DNA from: Sphingobacteriales bacterium
GTDB taxonomy: Bacteria; Bacteroidota; Bacteroidia; Chitinophagales; Chitinophagaceae
Assembly: GCA_016219985.1 (NCBI GenBank)
Contig: JACRJO010000016.1
Span: 1-64,000, forward strand
Reading direction: 5' to 3'
Length of the DNA stretch: 64,000 bases
Shown here: in pieces, positions 16,717-26,666 of the stretch
Layout: each line of letters begins with the position of its first letter
How positions within the stretch are numbered: the stretch's first letter is position 1
Position numbers and translations under genes: made by a program
The notes under the pieces: generated by a model
What the model saw: the letters and a program-made list of their open reading frames with translations, nothing else
Databases searched by the model: none
Told to the model about the DNA's origin: nothing

Positions 16717-18642
16717 TCAGAAATTGATCAGCTGTTTTACTTTCCGGGTCAGCAGGGCCATGCTGAGGTATTTAATATTCAGGAATTCAAAATCCCGGAT
16801 CAGCAATAAGGTGACAGCGGCTTCTTTCAATGCCACGGCGTTATTAAAACATTCAAGGGCCTTTTCCCGGGCGCCGGCATGGGCATAGTCCTGCCCCATC
16901 CAGAACTGGGAAATATATTCACTCCGCTGCCGCAGGGAGGCATAATGGTCATCCACGGTTTTTTGCAAGAGGGAGAAATCCCCGTCCGTATAAAATTTCA
17001 GCAGGCCCAGGTTTCCTGATTTTTTGGCGGCGGAGACCGCTTCCTTTTTATCGTTAAAGGTCCAGTACAACCGGGACAGTTCCTCGTACCTCTTCCGTTT
17101 CAGCACGCTGTCGTGGGATTTATCGATCAGTCCCTGCATGCACTGCAGGGCTTCTTCCTTTTTGTTCATATTGACCAGCAGGATGATCTTATTTTTCTGC
17201 AGGTAATCCCACATCGGGTTGATCTCGGACCCCATTTCGTAAATCTTCAGGGCTTCTTCCTGTTCCCCTTTGGCCTGCAGCAATACCGCGAGCCAGAGGT
17301 ACACATTGGACTGGTTCTGGTTCAGGCTGATGGACCGGCGGTAGGTAATTTCGGCCGCATGCCAGTCAAAACTCTGGAAATACCAATAGCCCAGGGAGGC
17401 CTGTGTTTCGCCGGAAAAAGAATCCAGGCCGGCAGCGGTATCAATATATTTCTTGGCCTGCCAGAGCATCATAACCGGGTCTTCATATCCCCGGAAAGAG
17501 GAGAGTAAATAGGTATCGGCCAGCCCTGAATAGGCAATAGCGAATGTCCGGTCCCGTGATACAGCCTGCATAAAATGTTCGCGGGCCAGTAGCAGGTCGG
17601 CTTTGTTGCGGTTTTCGAGCAGGAGTTTTCCTCTCAGGTAATAATCGTAGGCCTGCAGGTCGGTGGTGGGGATATAATCCAGTTCACGGGTTTCTTTATT
17701 GGAAAGCGTGGTATTCAGTACCGCGGCAATGGCCAGGGCCACTTCCCGCTGAATGGAAAAAATATCGAGCATGGGGCGGTCATACGAGTCGGCCCATACA
17801 TGTTCGTCAGTGGTGGCATTGATCAGCTGCGCCGTGATACGGACCTGGTCCCCGTGCCGCTGCACACTTCCTTCCAGTACCAGGGATACCCCCAGTTCCT
17901 TCCCGATCTCTTTTATTGTTTTAGGAGAATTCTTGTACTGCATCACCGAAGTCCGGGAGATCACTTTATAGGCCCTGATCTTTGATAACTGCGTAATAAT
18001 ATCTTCGGTAAGCCCGTCGCTGAAATAATCCTGCTGGGGATCGCTGCTCAGGTTCGAAAAAGGCAGTACCGCAATACTGCTGGGCCCGGTAGCCGGTGCG
18101 GCCGTATCGGCGGTGACGACTGGTTGTACAAAGGGATGATCTCCCTCCGTGATCAGCTGGTAGATCCGGACACTCTCCTTTACATTCTTCAGTTTTTCTT
18201 CCCGGACAAACACCGAGGCCAGTTCCTTTTTATTGGCGATATTCCGGTACACCATTTCGGAGATATAGATACCTCCCACCGGGGCCAGCGACTGGATCCG
18301 CGCCGCGATATTAACCACATCCCCGAATATATTGCCGCTGTGCACAAGCACGTCACCCATGTGAATCCCGATCCGGACGGGGATCCGGGGTTCATTTTGC
18401 AGGTCTTCCTGGAGCAGTTTGGCAAATTCCGCGGCATCCGTGGAGCTATGAAACAGCAACAGGGACCCGTCCCCGTAGTACTGGATGATCTTACCACTGA
18501 GTTCTTCAGCGATCAGTTCCACCACTTCCCGGAAACGGTTCACTTTTTCTACGGCTGTTTCCTCATTTTCCTGCATCATAGCCGTATAGCCGACGATATC
18601 GGCAAACAGGATCGCCGCCAGTTGATGTGAATGCTCTGCCAT
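16717..18642 (-). CDS. Class III adenylate/guanylate cyclase with TolB-like and TPR domains
   Basis: ILFADIVGYTAMMQ, YYGDGSLLLFHS, GDVVNIAARIQS; TolB-like SIAVLPFSNLSSDPQQDYFSDGLTEDIITQLSK; C-terminal TPRs. Confidence 0.92.
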   Translation of the reverse strand: MAEHSHQLAAILFADIVGYTAMMQENEETAVEKVNRFREVVELIAEELSGKIIQYYGDGSLLLFHSSTDAAEFAKLLQEDLQNEPRIPVRIGIHMGDVLVHSGNIFGDVVNIAARIQSLAPVGGIYISEMVYRNIANKKELASVFVREEKLKNVKESVRIYQLITEGDHPFVQPVVTADTAAPATGPSSIAVLPFSNLSSDPQQDYFSDGLTEDIITQLSKIRAYKVISRTSVMQYKNSPKTIKEIGKELGVSLVLEGSVQRHGDQVRITAQLINATTDEHVWADSYDRPMLDIFSIQREVALAIAAVLNTTLSNKETRELDYIPTTDLQAYDYYLRGKLLLENRNKADLLLAREHFMQAVSRDRTFAIAYSGLADTYLLSSFRGYEDPVMMLWQAKKYIDTAAGLDSFSGETQASLGYWYFQSFDWHAAEITYRRSISLNQNQSNVYLWLAVLLQAKGEQEEALKIYEMGSEINPMWDYLQKNKIILLVNMNKKEEALQCMQGLIDKSHDSVLKRKRYEELSRLYWTFNDKKEAVSAAKKSGNLGLLKFYTDGDFSLLQKTVDDHYASLRQRSEYISQFWMGQDYAHAGAREKALECFNNAVALKEAAVTLLLIRDFEFLNIKYLSMALLTRKVKQLINF

Positions 18643-19081
18643 TTGGTTGAAGTCAGGGCCGAAGTTAGTAAAAGCTGTCTTGTTTTCAGCCAGCTTCCTC
18701 CTGCCCCGTGCTGGTACCCGGATTCAGTGGCCGGAATTTCAGCAAAAGCAGCTCAGACCCGGATATTCCATTCATTTCCCAACATTACCGCCGGGGCGGC
18801 AACTGTTTTTTTTATAAAAGAGAGAGAACAGTGCCAACAGGCGATAAAAGTAAAGCCGGCAACAATTTCATGCGCCGGCAACTTAGCTTCCGTACCGCTC
18901 TGTTTATAATCCGAACCTGTTGATCCTGGCTAATGGTTAGTTTTACCCGGTTTTGGTTATGCAGTTTTCCGCAGTCGCACATGCGTAGATCTACTATTTA
19001 TGGGTAAGTTATTCGCAGATAAATAGGTAAATCTTCGTTTTAACTGTTATTTTGGTTATCCAATCCTTAAGAAAGAAACCA

Positions 19082-20527
19082 ATGGAAATAACGGCACAGC
19101 CACTCCTCCAGCAGAAAGAAGAAAGATCCCGGTTTCAACGCCGGTTTGTTCTTCCCCAGAAACCATTACAGACTGTATTCGGATTGATTCAATCATTGGG
19201 TATCAGCCCTTCCATGGAGGAATATGACCAGCGGAAGCTGCGGATTTTTAACAAAGTCAATTTTTTCCAGCTGATCATTGGTCTTTTGTTTCCCCTGACC
19301 GGCTTGCTGCTGCGTACATCGCTCCCTCCCTCCGCCTGGGTAATCGCCAGTCTCCCGGCCCTGGTCAGTTTGCTGGTGCTGTTCCTGAACCATGAGAAAA
19401 GACAGGAAATGGCCCTGCTGGCGTATTTTATCCTCTACCCGTTCTTTACCTGCGTGGTTTATCTCTATGGGTTCAATCCCGGGATCAGCCTTTCATTTAT
19501 ATTATTCGGGATATTATCCGTCTTTTTCCTGAATTCAATAGAATCCATCATTCTTTCACTCAGTTTTTCCATGGTCAGCTATTTTTTATTAGCTGTGGTG
19601 ATCCGGCACCAGCCTTATGAACTGAGGGAGGTCAGCAACGGGCTTTATCTCCTGAACCAGGCCCTGTCGCTTATTTTTATTTTTTACGGTTTATTCCTGA
19701 TCAAAAAGGAAAACAGTATATACCAGGGCCGGATTCTGAGCAAGAACAGCATCCTGGAAGAAAAGAATACCCATATCCAGAAGCAGAGCCGCAAACTGGA
19801 GGAAAGCGCCGAACTGCTGAAACAGCAGGCCACCCAGTTAGCGGAATTAAATTCTGTGAAGACCAAACTTTTCAGTATCATTTCGCACGACCTGAAAGCC
19901 CCGATGTATGCCATGCGGAATCTCTTCAAGGAAGCGCATGAGCACCACCTGTCTGCCGAGGAACTCCGGAAGAATATCCCGGATGTGCTGAATGATATGA
20001 ATTATGCTGTGGGCCTCATGGAAAACCTGTTGCAATGGGCCAAGGCCCAGATGCAGGCGCATACGGTAAACCCGGAGGTGGTGGACATCGAGGATTCCAT
20101 CAATGAAGTGTACCAGGCCCTGCTCCTGCCCGCCCGGAACAAGGGTGTCATCCTGCTGAATGATGCGCCGCCCAAAGTGTACGGGTATTGCGACAAAGAC
20201 ATGATGAACCTTGTGCTCCGCAACCTCTTGTCCAACGCGATCAAGTTCACCCCGGAAAAAGGCAAGATCTGTATTGGGGTGCATGAACATCCCAGTTTCC
20301 TGGAAATCTATGTGCAGGACAGCGGGATGGGGATGAGTCATGAAGCGCTGATGCGGATCCGGAATAACGATTACTTTACCACGAAGGGAACAGCCAGTGA
20401 ATCCGGTACCGGTCTCGGCCTGATGCTTTGCAAGGAATTCCTTGTGAGAAACGGCGGGCAGCTCTATATTGAAAGTGAACCCGGCGAAGGAAGTACCTTC
20501 TCTTTCTCAGTTCCCAAACCGGAATAA
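19082..20527 (+). CDS. Membrane sensor histidine kinase
   Basis: Hydrophobic N-terminal region; H-box FSIISHDLKAPMYAMRN; N-box LVLRNLLSNAIKFTPEKG; G-boxes DSGMGM, GTGLGLMLCKEF. Confidence 0.93.
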   Translation: MEITAQPLLQQKEERSRFQRRFVLPQKPLQTVFGLIQSLGISPSMEEYDQRKLRIFNKVNFFQLIIGLLFPLTGLLLRTSLPPSAWVIASLPALVSLLVLFLNHEKRQEMALLAYFILYPFFTCVVYLYGFNPGISLSFILFGILSVFFLNSIESIILSLSFSMVSYFLLAVVIRHQPYELREVSNGLYLLNQALSLIFIFYGLFLIKKENSIYQGRILSKNSILEEKNTHIQKQSRKLEESAELLKQQATQLAELNSVKTKLFSIISHDLKAPMYAMRNLFKEAHEHHLSAEELRKNIPDVLNDMNYAVGLMENLLQWAKAQMQAHTVNPEVVDIEDSINEVYQALLLPARNKGVILLNDAPPKVYGYCDKDMMNLVLRNLLSNAIKFTPEKGKICIGVHEHPSFLEIYVQDSGMGMSHEALMRIRNNDYFTTKGTASESGTGLGLMLCKEFLVRNGGQLYIESEPGEGSTFSFSVPKPE

Positions 20528-20556
20528 ATTTCCCTTTTACGTGGGTGAAATAAAAA

Positions 20557-20576
20557 ATCCTGCACGGATGCAGGAT
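20557..20576 (-). terminator. Intrinsic terminator (minus strand)
   Basis: ATCCTGCA-cgga-TGCAGGAT; on the minus strand followed by TTTTTTA. Confidence 0.65.
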
Positions 20577-20630
20577 GGCGACGCCCTATTCAGTGCTGAA
20601 AACAGGCGGTAAAAAAGGCCGGTGGCAGGC

Positions 20631-20882
20631 TTAATTATCGATTTCCTGGTCAAAAAAGCCGGTGGCAGCCAGGATAAGATCCGGTGAAGTATAATTCAGC
20701 AGGCTTCCGCAGATGCTGTTCTTCAGTTCTTCCCTTGTCGAGCAGAAAGAGGCATTAATTAAGGATAACTTATAGGAATTGATCTTGAAGAAGGCCAGCC
20801 GGGAAGACTGGAATGTAAAATCTTCATCCATGTTGAATGACTCGGCAATAAATGCCTGATCATTGAAATTAAGGTGGTTCAT
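20631..20882 (-). CDS. Hypothetical protein (83 aa)
   Basis: Start chosen at MNHLNFNDQAFIAESF; followed by a minus-strand terminator. Confidence 0.5.
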   Translation of the reverse strand: MNHLNFNDQAFIAESFNMDEDFTFQSSRLAFFKINSYKLSLINASFCSTREELKNSICGSLLNYTSPDLILAATGFFDQEIDN

Positions 20883-21124
20883 ACAGACGGATATTGGTTT
20901 TAACAGGATTGGATCACTATTACAACGACAAAAACTTCTGAAAATTGCACAACAGCAGTAAGCCTGGCTCTGTCCCGTGGATAACCTGTGCACGGTTAAT
21001 GGGACCGGCCCGGGTTACCTTTTCCCTTTTCAGGTATTAAAGGCGACGAAGTACCCCCTGAACACCCTCCGATTGCTGTTTGCCAATGATTTACACATGA
21101 TTTATTTAACCCAAAAACCGGCAA

Positions 21125-21415
21125 ATGGTAACTAAAACCTATTACAAGACCAAAGACTATTGCAAAGTAAAATTCTCCTTCCAGGCTGAAAATGCAGAAA
21201 CAATCGAGATCCTGGGACTGAACAGCAACTGGGAAGATTCCATCATAATGAGCAGGAAAAAGGACGGCAGTTTCAGTGCGGATGTAAACCTGCCCAAGGA
21301 CTCCAGGCATGAATTCAAATACCTGGTCAACGAAACCCAATGGATCAATGATCCGGAAGCAGACAGCCAGGAACCCAATGTTTACGGCGGTACCAACAGT
21401 GTGGTCATCATCTGA
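21125..21415 (+). CDS. Stand-alone isoamylase-early-set / CBM48-like protein
   Basis: KVKFSFQAENAETIEILGLNSNWEDS...DVNLPKDSRHEFKYLVNETQWINDPEADS matches AMPK-type glycogen-binding fold. Confidence 0.8.
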   Translation: MVTKTYYKTKDYCKVKFSFQAENAETIEILGLNSNWEDSIIMSRKKDGSFSADVNLPKDSRHEFKYLVNETQWINDPEADSQEPNVYGGTNSVVII

Positions 21416-21445
21416 TCGTTGAAACCTTACTGATCTGATTAAGGG

Positions 21446-21479
21446 CAGTGATCTTCCAGCCGTTGCAGGAAGATCACTG
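21446..21479. terminator. Intrinsic terminator between convergent genes
   Basis: CAGTGATCTTCC...GGAAGATCACTG 12-bp stem followed by T-rich sequence. Confidence 0.75.
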
Positions 21480-21484
21480 TATTA

Positions 21485-22408
21485 TTATGTACCGGCCTCC
21501 ACAATGGCCCGTATCCCCTCTTCATAGCTTACCGGCCGGAAGGAAAAACGTTTTTCAAACTTTGAGGAGTCGAAGAAATAATCCCGGTCATACTGGTACA
21601 TCATCTCCGGCAATTCCCGCATCAGGGGTACAAAGATCCCGAGCAGTTTCATCAGCCATAAAGGCAGGATCATAATACGGGCGGGCTGTTTCATTTCCGC
21701 GGCAAAGAGGCTGACCAGTTGCCGGCCTGTTATTTTTGCGGGATGGGTGGGCAGATGCCAGACCTGTCCATAAGCGTCATCGGTATTTCCCAGTATTGCA
21801 GTGGCTTTTGCGGCATCCGGTGTATAGGTAAACGAGTGCACTTTATCCGCATTCATCACCCAGTTGGCTTTTTTGCCTTTCAGTAAATTCTTGTAAACAG
21901 TTTCCGTTAAAATGCTTCGCTCATTCCGGGGGCCATAAAAATCGGCCGAACGGGCGATCAGGGCCTTCAGTGTTCCGGCTTTTACCGCCTCCATCAGCAT
22001 ACCCGCAATTTCCCTGCGAACGGCTCCCTTCCGGCTGGGGGGATTAATGGGGGACTCCTCCGTCATATGCCCGATGGCGTTTTTGTCGTACAGGTACATA
22101 TTGTCGAAAAAAACCAGCCGGGCCTGGTGACGGATGCAGGCATCGATCACCGCCCGCATCAGCCGGGGCCATTTTTCACGCCAGGCTTTAAGCTTGTATT
22201 CAAAACCCACCAGCAGGTACACCACCGAGGAACCCGCCACGGCTTTATCCACCTGCCCGGGATCACTGAGATCAGCCGGGAACAATTCATCCTGCTCATT
22301 AATTTTTACCGGGTTCCGGCTGACAAGGCGGATCCGGCTGGTATATGCCAAAAGTTCTTTTGCCAGTATCGAACCGATCGTCCCGTTCGCTCCGAGGATC
22401 GTTTGCAT
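21485..22408 (-). CDS. NAD-dependent epimerase/dehydratase (extended SDR)
   Basis: MQTILGANGTIGSILAKELL nucleotide-binding motif, SDR-like body. Confidence 0.85.
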   Translation of the reverse strand: MQTILGANGTIGSILAKELLAYTSRIRLVSRNPVKINEQDELFPADLSDPGQVDKAVAGSSVVYLLVGFEYKLKAWREKWPRLMRAVIDACIRHQARLVFFDNMYLYDKNAIGHMTEESPINPPSRKGAVRREIAGMLMEAVKAGTLKALIARSADFYGPRNERSILTETVYKNLLKGKKANWVMNADKVHSFTYTPDAAKATAILGNTDDAYGQVWHLPTHPAKITGRQLVSLFAAEMKQPARIMILPLWLMKLLGIFVPLMRELPEMMYQYDRDYFFDSSKFEKRFSFRPVSYEEGIRAIVEAGT

Positions 22409-22470
22409 AAATAAAATTTCCCGGCAAGATAGGTAAAACAGGGTTTATAAGAGGGGCCGCTATAAAAAAC

Positions 22471-22494
22471 AGGAACGGCTGGAGAGCCGTCCCT
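22471..22494 (-). terminator. Intrinsic terminator (minus strand)
   Basis: AGGAACGGCT-ggag-AGCCGTCCCT hairpin; minus-strand T-tract. Confidence 0.65.
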
Positions 22495-22553
22495 GGCGAT
22501 AATCAGAGCTACCTGTAAACAGGTAATAGCCAATATTAAAAATTAACGTTCAC

Positions 22554-22988
22554 TTATTTGTAGAACTGCTGGGAAAGCGCGTTCGACACCACTTTGTATT
22601 CCCCGCTTTTCAATACGATCTGGTAGCTGTTGCTGATCGCGCGGGTATTGGGGTTTGACAGGTGTTTTTCATTGTAAGGATTCAGGATATCGGTTTCGCC
22701 TACAATTTCCCCGGCCCCGTTAATGGTCCGTTTAAAAACCCGGTAGCTGAAGTGCCAGGGGTTCAGTTCGCCTTCATCCCCATTGGCGGTATAATCATCA
22801 TTGAACCCTTCGAAGATCAGTTCGCTGGTATGCCCGGCATGGTCTTTCAGGGGGGCCGTAATATCGATAAAAGTATTCAGGGAGGGGTCGTCATGCACGA
22901 TGCCGCTGTCCCATATAGTCTCTCCGTTCAGGAAAATAACGAGGCGGTTGTCCACATGTTTTACGTTGATCCAGTATTCTTGTTTCAT
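22554..22988 (-). CDS. Conserved hypothetical protein
   Basis: Start chosen at MKQEYWINVKHVDNRLVIFLNGE. Confidence 0.6.
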   Translation of the reverse strand: MKQEYWINVKHVDNRLVIFLNGETIWDSGIVHDDPSLNTFIDITAPLKDHAGHTSELIFEGFNDDYTANGDEGELNPWHFSYRVFKRTINGAGEIVGETDILNPYNEKHLSNPNTRAISNSYQIVLKSGEYKVVSNALSQQFYK

Positions 22989-23323
22989 GTTTTTAAAATT
23001 AAGCTTTTTGAATAGGTTAAAAAATAACAGGAACGAAAATAGAATTTTCATCCAAAACCGGGCCATGATAAAAATTAACTGAAGACCTGATACTCGTTAA
23101 TCAGGGGACTGCTTTTTATTGATCCGGGCCGGTTCCTTTCCCTGTATTCATTTCCGGGCTGCCCGCTTCTTTATTTTCCTTAACCGGGTTCAGGACATCA
23201 CCTGTTATTCGTCATATACCCGCATGATTTACAAACGGGGGTGATAATAATCACATGGGCCGGAAAGGGAGGCGAATAGCTTTGCGTCAATTTTTGGCGA
23301 TATTCGCGCCATTATTAAAAAAT

Positions 23324-24619
23324 ATGTTTATGAAAAAAATACTTTCTGCTTTTACACTGGGTTTTGTTTCCCTCTGTATGTCTGCTCAAACGGGCCATAT
23401 CATGCAGGGCATCGGTGCTGTTAATACTTCTATGGGCGGGGCCGCCACCGGTCAGCCGCTGGATATTAACGGGGCGCTGCACTGGAACCCTGCGGGACTT
23501 TCCGCCTTTCAAACCAGGGTCTTCTCGGTGAATGCCGGTCTGTTCTATTCCTCCCCTGAAGTCCGCTCCACCGTTCCCACCCCGGGCGGGCCGATGTCGG
23601 GCGTAACCAAAGATGAAAGAGGCGCTTCCCTGATGCCGTCGCTGGCGATGGTATGGGGCAAAAAGAACAGCAAACATACTTTCGGGGTCTCCGCATTTGG
23701 GATCAGCGGCTTTGGGGTTACCTTCCCTGAAAGCGCCTCCAACCCGGTAACCATGCCGCAAAGTTCCGGCGGTTTTGGAAGGGTGCAATCCGACTACCAA
23801 CTGATGCAGGTTGGTTTCACCTATGCCTATAAACTGAGCGACCAGGTTTCCGTTGGCCTCGCTCCCACTTTCAACTATTCTGCCTTAAAATTATTACCGA
23901 ACCCCATTGCCGCCCCCAGCCCGACCAAGGGCTACCCCGGCAGTGACAAAGCGACTGCCTTTGGAGTAGGCGGGCAGGCCGGTATCTTCTACAATTCAGG
24001 TCATGGATTCAAATTAGGCGCTTCCTATAAATCACAACAGTATTTCCAGGAATTCAATTTCAGGAATACCTATGCCGATGGCTCACAGGCTCCGAATGAA
24101 ACATTCCGGATGAACTATCCAGCTATTATTTCTGCGGGTATGGGCTATTCAAACAAACTGTTTGACCTGGCGCTAGATTACCGGTATGTGGATTATAAAA
24201 ACACAAAAGGATTCAAAGACAAAGGATGGAACATGAACGGATCTGTCGCCGGGTTTGGCTGGGAAAACATCTCGGTTATTTCCGCCGGTGTGCAGTACAA
24301 GGCCCTGAAAAAAATGCCGTTCCGTTTGGGTTATACCTACAGCAGCAACCCCATCAGTTCTGAACTGGCCATGTTCTCCCTGCCTGCCACCGCCATCATC
24401 AAACATGCATTCCAACTTGGTTTTGGCTATGAAGTGGGCAGTCATTTCACCCTGAACGGGGTCTTCCATTTTGGTACCAGTGCCGGTTCCACCAGCGGAC
24501 CTTTGCTGAACCCGATGATGGCCAACCCGTCAAACCCCTATGGCGCCATCCCCGGAAGTGAGGTCTCCTATAAAATGAATACGAGCATGCTGATGTTTGG
24601 CGTTAATTACAACTTCTGA
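23324..24619 (+). CDS. OmpP1/FadL-family outer membrane transporter
   Basis: Signal peptide; N-terminal GIGAVNTSMGGAATGQPLDINGALHWNPAGLS typical of FadL/TodX; beta-barrel C-terminus ending in NF. Confidence 0.88.
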   Translation: MFMKKILSAFTLGFVSLCMSAQTGHIMQGIGAVNTSMGGAATGQPLDINGALHWNPAGLSAFQTRVFSVNAGLFYSSPEVRSTVPTPGGPMSGVTKDERGASLMPSLAMVWGKKNSKHTFGVSAFGISGFGVTFPESASNPVTMPQSSGGFGRVQSDYQLMQVGFTYAYKLSDQVSVGLAPTFNYSALKLLPNPIAAPSPTKGYPGSDKATAFGVGGQAGIFYNSGHGFKLGASYKSQQYFQEFNFRNTYADGSQAPNETFRMNYPAIISAGMGYSNKLFDLALDYRYVDYKNTKGFKDKGWNMNGSVAGFGWENISVISAGVQYKALKKMPFRLGYTYSSNPISSELAMFSLPATAIIKHAFQLGFGYEVGSHFTLNGVFHFGTSAGSTSGPLLNPMMANPSNPYGAIPGSEVSYKMNTSMLMFGVNYNF

Positions 24620-24642
24620 AAAGCACCCTGAGCATAACCCTA

Positions 24643-24680
24643 TAAAAAGCGGCTGTCCCGTACAAGGACAGCCGCTTTTA
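24643..24680. terminator. Intrinsic terminator between convergent genes
   Basis: TAAAAAGCGGCTGTCC...GGACAGCCGCTTTTA. Confidence 0.8.
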
Positions 24681-24698
24681 TTTTGCAGCAGGCAGTGT

Positions 24699-26573
24699 TT
24701 ACTTTAATTCCAGTATGAGTGCGGACCGGGCGGGAACGGTCAGTTCCTTATCCAGTGCATAAATAGTTCCCCGGATGACATCTGCAGCTGTTTTTTTATC
24801 TTTTATTATTTCGGCAAATCGGGAGGGCTCCAGCCCGGCCGGTTTATTGTTCTTGTTGAGGATCACCATTACGGTTTCTTTTGCATCATACCGGAAGAAT
24901 ACGTAGGTCCCGCCGGCCGGCGCGAAATGCAGGGTTTTTCCCTCGTAGATCACGGTTTTGTTTTTACGCCAGTTGAGCAGCTTTTTTGTAAAAGACTGAA
25001 TCCGCAACTGATCCGCGGAGAGTCCCGCACCGGTAAATCCGTTCAAGGTATCATCTTTCCAGCCACCGGGAAAATCGGAACGGATCAGCCCGTGGTCTCC
25101 GGGTTTGGCTGAATTTTCGAGCAGGATCTCCGTACCATAATAGACTTGCGGGATCCCCCGGATGGTCAGCAGGTATGCCAGGGCCATCTGCACCAGGTCC
25201 GGGTCATTTTTCAGGAAAGTAAAAAGACGGTCCATATCGTGGTTGTCCCCGAATACCAGCAGGTCTTTGGGATTGGCATACACAAAATCGTTCGCCAGGG
25301 CCTCATATAATTTTACCAGGCCTTTATCCCAGGTTTCCGGTTCCGTTAATGCCTGCACCAGGGCCGATTGCAGGGGAAAATCCATGGTACTTTTCAGGCA
25401 ACCGCTGTACCCGGTTGTATTTTGTTTCCCTTTTTGCCAGTAGGCGGCAATCAACGGGTTGGTGGTCCATTCCTCCCCCACTATACTGAAACCGGGATAT
25501 TCATTCATGATGCTGCAGGACCATTGTTCGAGGAATTTTTTCTGTGAATAGGGATAGGTGTCCTGGCGGATACCGGCCAATCCCAGCGTTTCGATCCACC
25601 AGATATTGTTCTGGATAAGGTGCGCAGCGAGAAAGGGATTTTCCTGGTTCAGGTCGGGCATCTGCTCCACAAACCAGCCCCGGACCATTCTTTCCTTATC
25701 GGAGGCAGACGCATACAGGTCCTGGTTAACGGTACGGCGGTGATTGGTGATCCGGAAAGAATCAGCGTAATTGACCCAGTTCCTGAAAGGCAGGTTCTTC
25801 ATCCACCAGTAATAGGAACCGGTATGATTTAATACGCCGTCAAAGATCAGTTTCAACCCTTTTTGCCGGGCTTTATCCGCCAGTTCTTTGTAGTCATCCA
25901 GGTTTCCGTAGCGTGGATCCACTTTATAATAATCGGTGATGGCATAGCCATGGTAAGAAGCCTGGGGCATATCATTTTCGAGGAGGGGCATGGGCCATAC
26001 AGCCGTAAATCCCATGGAGGAAATATAATCCAGGTTGTTGATGATCCCGCGGATATCGCCACCGTGCCGGCCATAATCATCGGTACGGTTCACCGCGGTT
26101 TCCCGCATGCCTTCTATCTTATCATTGGACGGATCCCCATTGGAGAAACGATCCGGGGTAACGAGGTAAATCACATCGGAAGAGGAAAAGCCCTTCACTT
26201 TTGCGGTGGCTTTATTCCGCGCGGATAAACGGTATTGATAAGCGGACACGGTGCGTCCTTCTTTTTTAAACTGAATGGGAAAACTGCCCGGCCTTGCGGA
26301 AGGGGAAACCTGCAGGTCGATAAAAAGATAATCGGGGCTATCCGCTTTATGTACTTTACGGATGCTCACCCCCGGGTAGCGGAGGGAAGGCGTGGCCGAG
26401 CCGATCCCTTCCCCGTACACCAGTAATTGCAGGGCAGGATTCTTCATGCCCACCCACCAGTTCATGGGTTCCACCCGCAGGGTCTGTGCAGTGAGCGGGG
26501 GGAAAAACAAAAGATTGGACAGTACCAGTACGGAAAGGAGTATTCTCATGGCAGCAGGGAGTATCTTTTTCAT
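24699..26573 (-). CDS. GH13 alpha-amylase/cyclomaltodextrinase-type (neopullulanase-like)
   Basis: Signal peptide, cyclomaltodextrinase N-domain (RVEPMNWWVGMKNPALQLLVYG), GH13 motifs DGVLNHTG, GIRQDTYPY, VGEEW, FGDNHDM. Confidence 0.93.
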   Translation of the reverse strand: MKKILPAAMRILLSVLVLSNLLFFPPLTAQTLRVEPMNWWVGMKNPALQLLVYGEGIGSATPSLRYPGVSIRKVHKADSPDYLFIDLQVSPSARPGSFPIQFKKEGRTVSAYQYRLSARNKATAKVKGFSSSDVIYLVTPDRFSNGDPSNDKIEGMRETAVNRTDDYGRHGGDIRGIINNLDYISSMGFTAVWPMPLLENDMPQASYHGYAITDYYKVDPRYGNLDDYKELADKARQKGLKLIFDGVLNHTGSYYWWMKNLPFRNWVNYADSFRITNHRRTVNQDLYASASDKERMVRGWFVEQMPDLNQENPFLAAHLIQNNIWWIETLGLAGIRQDTYPYSQKKFLEQWSCSIMNEYPGFSIVGEEWTTNPLIAAYWQKGKQNTTGYSGCLKSTMDFPLQSALVQALTEPETWDKGLVKLYEALANDFVYANPKDLLVFGDNHDMDRLFTFLKNDPDLVQMALAYLLTIRGIPQVYYGTEILLENSAKPGDHGLIRSDFPGGWKDDTLNGFTGAGLSADQLRIQSFTKKLLNWRKNKTVIYEGKTLHFAPAGGTYVFFRYDAKETVMVILNKNNKPAGLEPSRFAEIIKDKKTAADVIRGTIYALDKELTVPARSALILELK

Positions 26574-26666
26574 GCGGGCTAATTATTAGCCAAAGATATT
26601 TCAATCCGGATAACGCGGAGCAGATAAACATTGAACCCGCCAAAAGTATCTCCCGTTTTTTCCTGC

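Noticed and set aside
18917-18935. aacctgttgatcctggctaatgg, resembling the 5' end of small-subunit rRNA
   Set aside because: Only ~20 nt of similarity; no downstream 16S sequence.
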